Assembly (NCBI RefSeq): GCF_002355515.1
Contig: NZ_AP014809.1
Coordinates: 2,690,501-2,754,500 of the forward strand
Direction of reading: 5' to 3'
DNA length: 64,000 nt
Source: Methylorubrum populi
GTDB lineage: Bacteria > Pseudomonadota > Alphaproteobacteria > Rhizobiales > Beijerinckiaceae
Part shown: positions 1-6,401 of the stretch, piece by piece
Layout of the letters: each line of letters begins with the position of its first letter
How positions within the stretch are numbered: the first letter of the stretch is position 1
Program-made: the position numbers and the translations under genes
Notes under the pieces: model-generated
Seen by the model: only the letters and a program-made list of their open reading frames with translations
What the model was told of the DNA's origin: nothing
Databases searched by the model: none

Positions 1-2006
1 AAGACGAAGATACTCTGGAGCGCCACCGGCTTCTGCGGGTTGCTGGCGTCGACCGCGATGGTGCCGCCGCCCTGCGTCGCGAGAGCCAGGCTCGGGATCT
101 CCTGCTGCGCCCCCGGCACCTCACGCAGGATCGCGCCGGAGAGAACCTGCTCGGGCTTTTCCGCCAGACGGGCGGCGACGCCCTGCGTCCGGCTGCGGAT
201 CAGGTCCACGTCGGTCTGCGGCACCACCACCCGCACGACGGGATCGTCGGCGGTGAGCACGTAGCCGATGCGTTCGCCCCGGCGCAGATAGCGTCCCGGC
301 AGATCGACGGCGCCCGGCACGATCAGCCGCCCGGCCTGGCTCGCCCGCACGATGAGTCCGGCTTGCCGCTCGCGGTAGACCCGCAGGATCTCCTGCGTGC
401 TGGCGATCTGCTCCTGAAGGATCTGCGCCTGGACCCGGTCGCCGAGCCGGGCGGCGTCGTAGCGCAGGCGTAGTTCGACGAGCTGCGCCTCCAGCACCGC
501 GACGCGGCTGTCGAGGCTCGGATCCTCCAGCGTCGCCAGGGGCTCGCCGGCCTGCGCGTCGTGACCGGGCTCCACCAGCAGCGCCGTGAGAATGCCGTCG
601 GTCCGGGTGCGGATCTGGGTGTCGTCGGGCGCCCAGACGACGCCCTGCGCCATCGTGGTGTAGGGCAGGGGGACCACGAACAGAAGCGCGAGGGCCGCCC
701 CCGTGGCGGCGCTCGTCAGCGTGATGGCCCGGCCCCGGCGCCGATGCAGCTTCGGATCGGTCAGGACGAATTTCAGCCCCTTCACCAGGGGCGCGACGAT
801 GGTGCCGAACAGGGCGAGCCCGGCCAGCAACACGCCGAAGACGAAATACTGGGTGGCGATGAAGGCCGCGATGCCGATCGAGACGATGGTCCGGTAGACG
901 AAGGCGGCCACCGCGTAGACGAGGAGCCAGGGCCGCTCGTCCGCTGCGGTCACGGGACTCTTCGCGTCCTCGATCTTCAGGAGGTAGCGCTCGACCAAGT
1001 AGAAGACGTAGCGGTTGGCGCGCGAGCCGAGATTGGGAATCTCGATCAGGTCGGCGAAGATGTAGTAGCCGTCGAAGCGCAGCAGCGGGTTGCCGTTGAA
1101 CAGCAGCGTCGACACGCTGCCGATCACCATCACGTTGAAGGCCGCCGCCCGAACGAGGCCCGGCTCGGCCGTGGCCCAGACGATGGCGGCCATGCCGGCC
1201 AGGAACAGCTCGACGAAGATGCCGGCGGCCGCCACCATCATCCGCTGCCACTTGCTGGGGAAGGCGGCGGAGGCCGAGGCATCGACGTAGGGCGCCGGGA
1301 ACAGCACGAGCAGCATGATGCCGACCTCGTGCACCTCGCCGCCCCAGGCCTTGGCGGCGCAGGCATGCCCGGCCTCGTGCAGCGCCTTGATGACGGGGTA
1401 GAGGCACATCATCAGCGCGACGTTCTGCGCCGAGAGCATCTGGCCCGCGACGTCGCCCGTCAACTCGCCCGCGTGCAGGGCGGCCACGACGAGACCGGCG
1501 ATTACGACGGCGAGCCAGACTGCGAGCCCCCAGACCGAGAAGATCGGCCGGAAGAACGGCGCGAGCCGGTCGAGCAGCGGATCGGGGTCGAACAGCGGGA
1601 AGCGGAGCGCCAGGGGGTTCTTGACCCGGGCGATCAGCGTGCGGCGCGCGGTCGATTCCGAGCGTTCGGCGAGTTCAGCGAGATCCGGCGGCAGGTCGCC
1701 CTGGAGCAGGTCCGAGCCGTGGAGCTGCGAGATCAGGCGGATCGTGTCGTCCTGGGTCGGCGGGTCGTCCTCGTTGCGGCGGGCGGCGGCCTCCCACACC
1801 TCCTGCAGGGTGCGGCGCCCGTCCATCATGCAGAGGATCAGGTTGGCGGTGGGCGACAGGCGGTGGAAGCGCCCGGTCTGGTGATCCTGCAGAACGTACC
1901 AGACCTCGCCGCGAAAGCTCTGCCGGTGGATCTCGGCGTGGCGGCGCAGCCGCGGGCGCAAGGCCGCGACCCGGTACCACGACTGGCTGAACAGGGACTG
2001 GGACAT
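1..2006 (-). CDS. PqqD-like / M50 metallopeptidase / HlyD fusion protein (C-terminus beyond window)
   Basis: The frame is open from the ATG at 2006 to the window edge, giving 668 residues with no stop. Residues about 25-105 resemble a PqqD/RRE fold (GEVWYVLQDHQTGRFHRL, then LxxxMDGxxTLxEVW). A hydrophobic segment follows at about 153-180. The M50 site-2-protease signature is complete: HEAGH at 210-214 and NGNPLLRFDG at 304-313, with further membrane segments between and after them. From about residue 455 it reads as an HlyD-type periplasmic adaptor: one TM segment, a lipoyl-like half, an alpha-hairpin (LEAQLVELRLRYDAARLG...) and a second lipoyl half. It starts 12 bp after the stop of the GAF-HlyD gene, so the two are probably one operon. 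Family knowledge: such M50-HlyD proteins are membrane proteins linked to export. The PqqD-like domain suggests peptide recognition. A substrate is inferred, not shown. Confidence 0.88.
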   Translation of the reverse strand, partial: MSQSLFSQSWYRVAALRPRLRRHAEIHRQSFRGEVWYVLQDHQTGRFHRLSPTANLILCMMDGRRTLQEVWEAAARRNEDDPPTQDDTIRLISQLHGSDLLQGDLPPDLAELAERSESTARRTLIARVKNPLALRFPLFDPDPLLDRLAPFFRPIFSVWGLAVWLAVVIAGLVVAALHAGELTGDVAGQMLSAQNVALMMCLYPVIKALHEAGHACAAKAWGGEVHEVGIMLLVLFPAPYVDASASAAFPSKWQRMMVAAAGIFVELFLAGMAAIVWATAEPGLVRAAAFNVMVIGSVSTLLFNGNPLLRFDGYYIFADLIEIPNLGSRANRYVFYLVERYLLKIEDAKSPVTAADERPWLLVYAVAAFVYRTIVSIGIAAFIATQYFVFGVLLAGLALFGTIVAPLVKGLKFVLTDPKLHRRRGRAITLTSAATGAALALLFVVPLPYTTMAQGVVWAPDDTQIRTRTDGILTALLVEPGHDAQAGEPLATLEDPSLDSRVAVLEAQLVELRLRYDAARLGDRVQAQILQEQIASTQEILRVYRERQAGLIVRASQAGRLIVPGAVDLPGRYLRRGERIGYVLTADDPVVRVVVPQTDVDLIRSRTQGVAARLAEKPEQVLSGAILREVPGAQQEIPSLALATQGGGTIAVDASNPQKPVALQSIFV

Positions 2007-2018
2007 GCCGCGATCCCC

Positions 2019-3920
2019 TCACGGCCACCAGTGCCAGAAGGCGAGGCGCACCCAGTCGACGATCGGCCGGGCCCAGATCCAGGCGAGCAGACGCCGGTCG
2101 ACATCGACCTTGGCGATGCCTTCCATGCCCGGCCGCAGCCGTGTGGCGCCGTCCGCGATCCGGCCCTCGACGCGGAACAGGTTGCGGCCGTTCCTGGCCT
2201 CGGCCACGGGAGTGATGGTCTGGATCGTCAGCGCCTGGGGCTGATCGGGCAGCGAGGTGGCGAGCATGTGCCCGCTCTGTCCCTCGTGCAGGTCGGCGAT
2301 GACGCGCTCGTCGACGCTGAGCACGACGCGGTAGCTGTCGAGTGGCGCGATCTCGAACAGCACCTGCCCACGGCTGATGGCGCCGCCGATGGATTGCGAG
2401 AGATCACCGGAGACGATCAGCCCGTCGAAGGGCGCGGTGAATTTCGAGCGCGCGATCTGCTCGTCGAGCAGGCGGATCTGCGCATCGGCCTGATCGATCT
2501 GGCTCTTGACCACGTTGATCGTGGCGGGCTGCCGCGTGGCCAGCGCCTTGTCGTACTCGTAGGTGCGCTGCTGGCGCTCGGTGACCCAGCGCAGGCGCTC
2601 CAGGGCGAGGTCCCGATCCTCCAGGGCGGCGAGGAGGTCGCCCTTGCGCACGGTGTCGCCGGCGCGGTGCCCGGCGGTCTTCAGGTAGCCGTCGTAGGAG
2701 GCGACGACGGAGCGGCGGACGAGACCTTCGACGCGGGCATCGGCGGTCACGCGGTAATCGGTCTCGATTACCGAGAGCGCCAGGATAGCGGCCAGCGCGG
2801 CGGCCAGCCCGAGCTTGAGCCCGGTTCGGTTCGGACCGAAGACCAGGCGCGCGCCGTTCATCACCGCGTCGGCCGCCTTGAGGGCGAGCCAGCGGTCGTT
2901 CTGCCGCTTGTCCTCCAGCACGGGACCGATGGCTGCGGCGCAGGCGCTGACCTGCTCGACCGTCTCCAGGCTGAACGGCTGGTCGGCGGGGCGCTCCAGG
3001 GTGATGGCACCGACGAAGCGGTCGTCAACGAGCATCGGCACGGTCAGGACCCGGCCGCCATATTGCAGGCGCGCGAGATCGGCATGCGCCGTCGTGACGG
3101 TGGCCTCGTTCTCGGGCGGCGGAAACAGGATCAGGCTGCGCTGGTCGATCGCCTCGTTCATGCAGGCGCCGAGGCGGCGCACGAGGTTCATCTCGCGGCC
3201 GAACTGGGCCGAGTGCGAGATCGCCGCGATCCGGGCGCTTCCGCGCCGCACGAAGCCGATGGCCGCCCGCTGGCAGGAGAAGGCGATGGCGAGGTCCGTC
3301 ACCGCGGCGGTGCAGGCCGCGGAGAAGCGCGACTGTTCCAACACCCCGGCGAGCAGGTCGAGCACGGAGCGCGAGCGCGCCAGTGTCCGGCGCTCGCCCC
3401 GCCCGATCAGCTCGGCTTGCTTGGCGACGAGCCACGCGCTGCCCCACTGCACCTGACGGATCGCGGCGCGCAGCTCGTCCTTGTCGAGGCTGTCGAGAGC
3501 GAAGGCGGTGACGGCAAAGCAGGCGTCGTCGAGCGCCAGCGGCAGCGCGATCCAGGCGCCCGACCCCTGCGGGAGCGCGCCGGGGAGCGGCCCGTCCGCG
3601 GCCATCGCCTGGACCACCGGCCGGTTCTCGCGCAGGGCGGCCTCGGCGGTCTCGCGCAGGCCGGCCTCGCACTCGGACTGGGCCGGGAACACGGCGAGCG
3701 GGGCGAGCCCGACCGACGTGCCCGGAAGCAGGACGCAGGCCCGCGGCGCGCCGAGCATCGGCGCCTGCAGCGTGAGCCACGCTTCCGCCGCCGCCTGAAG
3801 CGTCTGCGATGTCCGGAGCACCTGCCACAGGGCCGGCTCCAGCAGGGAGAGGCGCGCGGCCGGGCCCGCTGCGGACGAAACCGCCGCGGACGCGCCTTCC
3901 GCCGCCAAACGCTCGCTCAT
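2019..3920 (-). CDS. GAF-domain HlyD-family membrane fusion (periplasmic adaptor) protein
   Basis: The protein is 633 aa, unusually long for an HlyD adaptor, which is typically 350-450 aa. The extra N-terminal half (about 30-335) is soluble and GAF-like, clearest at about 190-335 (FSCQRAAIGFVRRGSARI ... VLTVPMLVDDRFVGAITLER). A single TM helix lies at about 368-385. After it come lipoyl half 1 (VVASYDGYLKTAGHRAGDTV, about 406-425), an alpha-hairpin (about 435-490), lipoyl half 2 (FTAPFDGLIVSGDLSQSIGG, about 494-513) and the beta-barrel region. The topology puts the GAF domain in the cytoplasm and the adaptor in the periplasm. It lies 12 bp upstream of the M50 fusion gene and downstream of the DUF3467 gene, all on the minus strand. 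The role is probably substrate export, with the GAF part sensing or docking. No ABC ATPase is in view. Confidence 0.9.
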   Translation of the reverse strand: MSERLAAEGASAAVSSAAGPAARLSLLEPALWQVLRTSQTLQAAAEAWLTLQAPMLGAPRACVLLPGTSVGLAPLAVFPAQSECEAGLRETAEAALRENRPVVQAMAADGPLPGALPQGSGAWIALPLALDDACFAVTAFALDSLDKDELRAAIRQVQWGSAWLVAKQAELIGRGERRTLARSRSVLDLLAGVLEQSRFSAACTAAVTDLAIAFSCQRAAIGFVRRGSARIAAISHSAQFGREMNLVRRLGACMNEAIDQRSLILFPPPENEATVTTAHADLARLQYGGRVLTVPMLVDDRFVGAITLERPADQPFSLETVEQVSACAAAIGPVLEDKRQNDRWLALKAADAVMNGARLVFGPNRTGLKLGLAAALAAILALSVIETDYRVTADARVEGLVRRSVVASYDGYLKTAGHRAGDTVRKGDLLAALEDRDLALERLRWVTERQQRTYEYDKALATRQPATINVVKSQIDQADAQIRLLDEQIARSKFTAPFDGLIVSGDLSQSIGGAISRGQVLFEIAPLDSYRVVLSVDERVIADLHEGQSGHMLATSLPDQPQALTIQTITPVAEARNGRNLFRVEGRIADGATRLRPGMEGIAKVDVDRRLLAWIWARPIVDWVRLAFWHWWP

Positions 3921-4012
3921 GGGCCCCGGATTCCTTGACTGACGGCGCTCAGGGTCTTGCTGTGGAAGGGCCTCGACGCCGCGCCGTGACGCGCGGCGGC
4001 GGGGCGTGCTGA

Positions 4013-4333
4013 TCAGGCGTCGAGGTCGAGGCGCCCGTGCCGGTTCTCATACTCGGCCAGGACGCCGCCGAGGACGGAATGGAGGCGCTTGGCCGCGAGC
4101 GGGGTGAGGATCACGCGGTTGGAGAGATCGACCACCACGTTCTCGGTCGAGGCGAGATTCCAGGTCCGGTTGGTGCCGAAGAACAGATCCACCTGCTCGC
4201 GGGTGCCCTGCACGTTCACGACGTTGGCGAACTGCGTCGACATACCGTCCTCACGCCACTCGATCGCACGCACCTGATCGGCGGCACCGGGCTTGCTGCT
4301 CTCGCTCACGACTGTTCCCTCATCTGCGCGCAT
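4013..4333 (-). CDS. DUF3467 family protein
   Basis: This is a 106-aa small protein. Residues about 33-104 match the DUF3467 pattern: an N-terminal FANVVNVQGT strand, a central LFFGTNRTW segment, then NRVILTPLAAKRLHSVL and a final EYENRHGRL. It has no signal peptide or membrane segment. The function of the family is not known. It sits 92 bp upstream of the GAF-HlyD gene on the same strand and is the first gene of that leftward group. An internal Met at residue 31 (codon at 4243) directly precedes the conserved domain and is an alternative start. The family assignment is firm; the role in export is inferred only from position. Confidence 0.85.
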   Translation of the reverse strand: MRADEGTVVSESSKPGAADQVRAIEWREDGMSTQFANVVNVQGTREQVDLFFGTNRTWNLASTENVVVDLSNRVILTPLAAKRLHSVLGGVLAEYENRHGRLDLDA

Positions 4334-4671
4334 CGCCGCGCGACGTCACTCCGGACCGGTCGACCGCGCCGCCGGGCCGATGCCGGAGCGGATCGCACGA
4401 CCCAAGTCCTCGTCAAGACATTGCACGAATAAAGCCGCCAATGAACGGCGGCTTGCCTTGCGAACCGGGCGAAACCAAGTCGCCTTGCATTTATGGCACA
4501 CAGGGCGATAGGAGCTATTGCACGGTTTGTGCGATTCGATCACGAATGGAATGTGGCGCCGACAATGGCCACGAAGAAGATTGCGTTGATCCAGCGTCTC
4601 AATTCAAGGATTCCTTCGAGCCCGAGCTGTAATCGGGCGATGCTTCGCTGCGTCCTTCCGGCCCCACGCTG
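4334..4671. promoter_or_regulatory. Divergent intergenic region between DUF3467/export genes and the tailoring operon
   Basis: This 338-bp gap separates leftward (DUF3467) and rightward (methyltransferase) transcription, so promoters for both should lie here. Base composition drops between about 4420 and 4560 relative to the flanking genes, which fits promoter DNA, but I cannot assign -35/-10 boxes with confidence. It contains the hairpin at 4432-4454 and the small ORF at 4565-4672, listed separately. Confidence 0.4.
4432..4454. promoter_or_regulatory. 8-bp perfect hairpin, possible operator or terminator
   Basis: AAGCCGCC at 4432-4439 pairs with GGCGGCTT at 4447-4454 around a 7-nt loop. Read on the minus strand the stem runs into a short T/A-rich tail, which is terminator-like. 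No minus-strand gene lies just upstream to need it, so an operator or incidental palindrome is equally possible. Confidence 0.3.
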
Positions 4672-4672
4672 A
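4565..4672 (+). CDS. Small ORF (35 aa) coupled to the methyltransferase gene
   Basis: ATG at 4565; the stop TGA at 4670-4672 shares its last base with the ATG of the methyltransferase (TGATG overlap), the classic layout for translational coupling. The peptide begins MATKKIALIQRLNSR and ends CVLPAPR. It has two cysteines and is rich in Arg, Ser and Pro. No strong Shine-Dalgarno sequence is visible. No family is recognised. It could be a leader peptide controlling the operon, a modifiable precursor peptide, or a chance ORF. Its position directly ahead of modifying enzymes is the only argument for it. Confidence 0.3.
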   Translation: MATKKIALIQRLNSRIPSSPSCNRAMLRCVLPAPR

Positions 4673-5745
4673 TGCCGGGGATGCGGCACGCACCATCGGC
4701 GACGGAGACGCCAGGGCCGGATTTTCCCTTCGTCGACCGGTTCCTCGAGAGCGAGGCCGCCGCGCACGCTCTCACTTTCGCCCTTGCATCCGGTCTGATC
4801 GATCGTCTGGCCCGCCGTTCGGAGGCCGCGGCGGCGGGACTCGCCGACGAGTTTCGCCTCGACCCACCGCAATATGCCTGCCTGACCGGCCTTCTCATCG
4901 GCGCCGGCATCGCGGCCGAGCCCGCACCTGGCCGGATCGCTCTGAGCGAGGCGTTCCGCGCCGTGCTGCCCTGCCGCGATCTCATCGAGGCGAAGCTCGC
5001 CTTCGCCGCCGCCGCGTCGGAGGATCTGCGCCGGCATTTCTCCGCCTTCGTCGCCGATCTGCCGGCCTTCATGGCCGCTTCGCGCACCTTCGAGCTGTTC
5101 CGCTACGACCGCTGCTTCGCGATCACGCCCGAGAACCTCGACGCCACCCGGCGCTGGGTCGCCTACACCACCTGTCTCACCCGCTATGAGGCCGGTCCCT
5201 GCCTCGACCGGATCGAGCCCGGCCGCCACCGGCATCTGCTCGATCTCGGCGGCAACAGCGGCGAGTTCGCCGCGCAGGCCTGCCGCCGCGTCCCGTCCCT
5301 GACCGCGACGGTGCTCGACCTGCCCGTGGTCTGCGCGCTCGGCCGCGACAATCTCGCGGGGCGCCCGGAAGGCACCCGCGTCGCGTTCCGCCCCGGCGAC
5401 ATGCGGCGCGATCCCCTGCCCGAGGGCCACGACCTCATCACCTTCAAATCGGTGCTGCACGACTGGCCGGCGATCGAGGCGCGCGCCCTGCTCGAGCGCG
5501 CGACCCGGGCCCTGATGCCGGGCGGCCGCCTCGTGATCTACGAGCGGGCGCCGGTGCCGCTGCGCGCGCGCGCGCTCGGATACGTCCAATCGGCCGACCT
5601 CGTATTCCAGCCCTTCTTCCGTGACGCCGGCTTCTATGCCGAGACGCTGGAGGCCCTCGGCTTCGTCGATGGCCGCGTCCGTACCATCGCGCTGGAGACG
5701 CCGTTCCACCTGATCGAGGCGCGCAAGCCCGACGGTGCGCCGTGA
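4672..5745 (+). CDS. SAM-dependent O-methyltransferase-family protein
   Basis: 357 aa, the normal length for the Methyltransf_2 (acetylserotonin/caffeate O-methyltransferase-like) family. The N-terminal half is a winged-helix dimerisation region (ASGLIDRLARRSEAAAAGLA ... YACLTGLLIGAGI). SAM motif I is LDLGGNSGEFA at about 189-199, followed by the acidic strand VLDLP. A later DLITFKSVLHDWP segment matches the catalytic-His neighbourhood of this family (HDW), and LMPGGRLVIYERAP matches the post-motif strand. It probably methylates a hydroxyl on a small molecule or side chain. A second in-frame ATG lies at 4681. It heads a tightly overlapped group: its TGA overlaps the GTG of the kinase gene (GTGA). 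Confidence 0.85.
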   Translation: MPGMRHAPSATETPGPDFPFVDRFLESEAAAHALTFALASGLIDRLARRSEAAAAGLADEFRLDPPQYACLTGLLIGAGIAAEPAPGRIALSEAFRAVLPCRDLIEAKLAFAAAASEDLRRHFSAFVADLPAFMAASRTFELFRYDRCFAITPENLDATRRWVAYTTCLTRYEAGPCLDRIEPGRHRHLLDLGGNSGEFAAQACRRVPSLTATVLDLPVVCALGRDNLAGRPEGTRVAFRPGDMRRDPLPEGHDLITFKSVLHDWPAIEARALLERATRALMPGGRLVIYERAPVPLRARALGYVQSADLVFQPFFRDAGFYAETLEALGFVDGRVRTIALETPFHLIEARKPDGAP

Positions 5746-6401
5746 GCACGCCCTTCGTTCTCGCAGTGTCCGGACCGCCCGGCAGTGGAAAAACCACCCT
5801 GTCCCATGCCCTGTCGGCGCGTCTCGGCGGCGCCCCCGTGCTGTCCTACGACGCCTATGAGACCGTCACCGGCTGGCCGCCGGAGCGGGTGGCGGCGTGG
5901 CTCGCGGACGGCGCTCCCCTCGATGCGGTGCCCGTGCCGGGCCTCGCCGAGGATCTGGCGCGGCTGCGGCGCGGCGAGCCGGTGCCGGACCGGGAGCGCG
6001 GAGGAACGCTGCGCCTGCCGCGGCGCGGGCCGCGTGCCGCGATCGTTCTCGACACCCTGCTCGGCAGGGCCCATCCCGGAACGGGAGCGCAGATCGACCA
6101 TCTGGTCTGGCTCGACCTGCCGCTCGACGTCGCGCTGGCGCGTAAGCTGCGCAGCTTCACCGAGGAGGCGCGGCGCGACCCCTCTGCGGCCCCCGGATTC
6201 CTCGCCGCGCTGGATGCCTATCTCGGCCGCTACGACACCCTGCTTCATCCGACCTACGCGCTGCAGCGCGAGCGGATCCGGCCGGCGGCCGACCAGATCC
6301 TCGGAGCCGGCACGCTCACCGAGCATCTCGACGCCATCCAGTCCGCCATTCAGTCCAAACTTGAACCCATCCTCACGGCCGCCTCGACGCCGACGGCGTG
6401 A
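5742..6401 (+). CDS. P-loop kinase-like protein
   Basis: 219 aa with a GTG start overlapping the methyltransferase stop by 4 bp. The Walker A motif GPPGSGKTT is at residues 11-19 and follows a hydrophobic strand (FVLAVS). LSYDAYETVTGWPPERV resembles the acceptor-side Asp region of uridine-kinase-like and phosphoribulokinase-like enzymes. IVLDTLLGR fits a Walker-B-like strand, and DHLVWLDLPLDVALARKLRS fits the late strand plus LID helix with Arg residues. Length and motifs suggest a small-molecule or nucleoside-type kinase of the P-loop NTPase superfamily. The substrate is not identifiable. Its overlap with genes on both sides argues for co-translation and a role in the same pathway. Confidence 0.75.
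   Translation: MSTPFVLAVSGPPGSGKTTLSHALSARLGGAPVLSYDAYETVTGWPPERVAAWLADGAPLDAVPVPGLAEDLARLRRGEPVPDRERGGTLRLPRRGPRAAIVLDTLLGRAHPGTGAQIDHLVWLDLPLDVALARKLRSFTEEARRDPSAAPGFLAALDAYLGRYDTLLHPTYALQRERIRPAADQILGAGTLTEHLDAIQSAIQSKLEPILTAASTPTA

Noticed and set aside
121..1407. Minus-strand open frame of 428 codons
   Set aside because: It is out of frame with the M50-HlyD fusion, which carries HEAGH and the second M50 motif; the translation is Arg/Ala/Pro-rich noise.
561..3938. Plus-strand open frame of 1,125 codons
   Set aside because: It lies opposite the GAF-HlyD and M50-HlyD genes, whose domains and catalytic motifs are clear. The plus-strand translation is low-complexity Gly/Arg/Asp.
4441..4632. 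63-codon cysteine-rich forward frame upstream of the methyltransferase
   Set aside because: Third-position GC near 50 percent, start inside the hairpin loop, no coupling to the next gene. The 35-codon frame with TGATG overlap is the better candidate.
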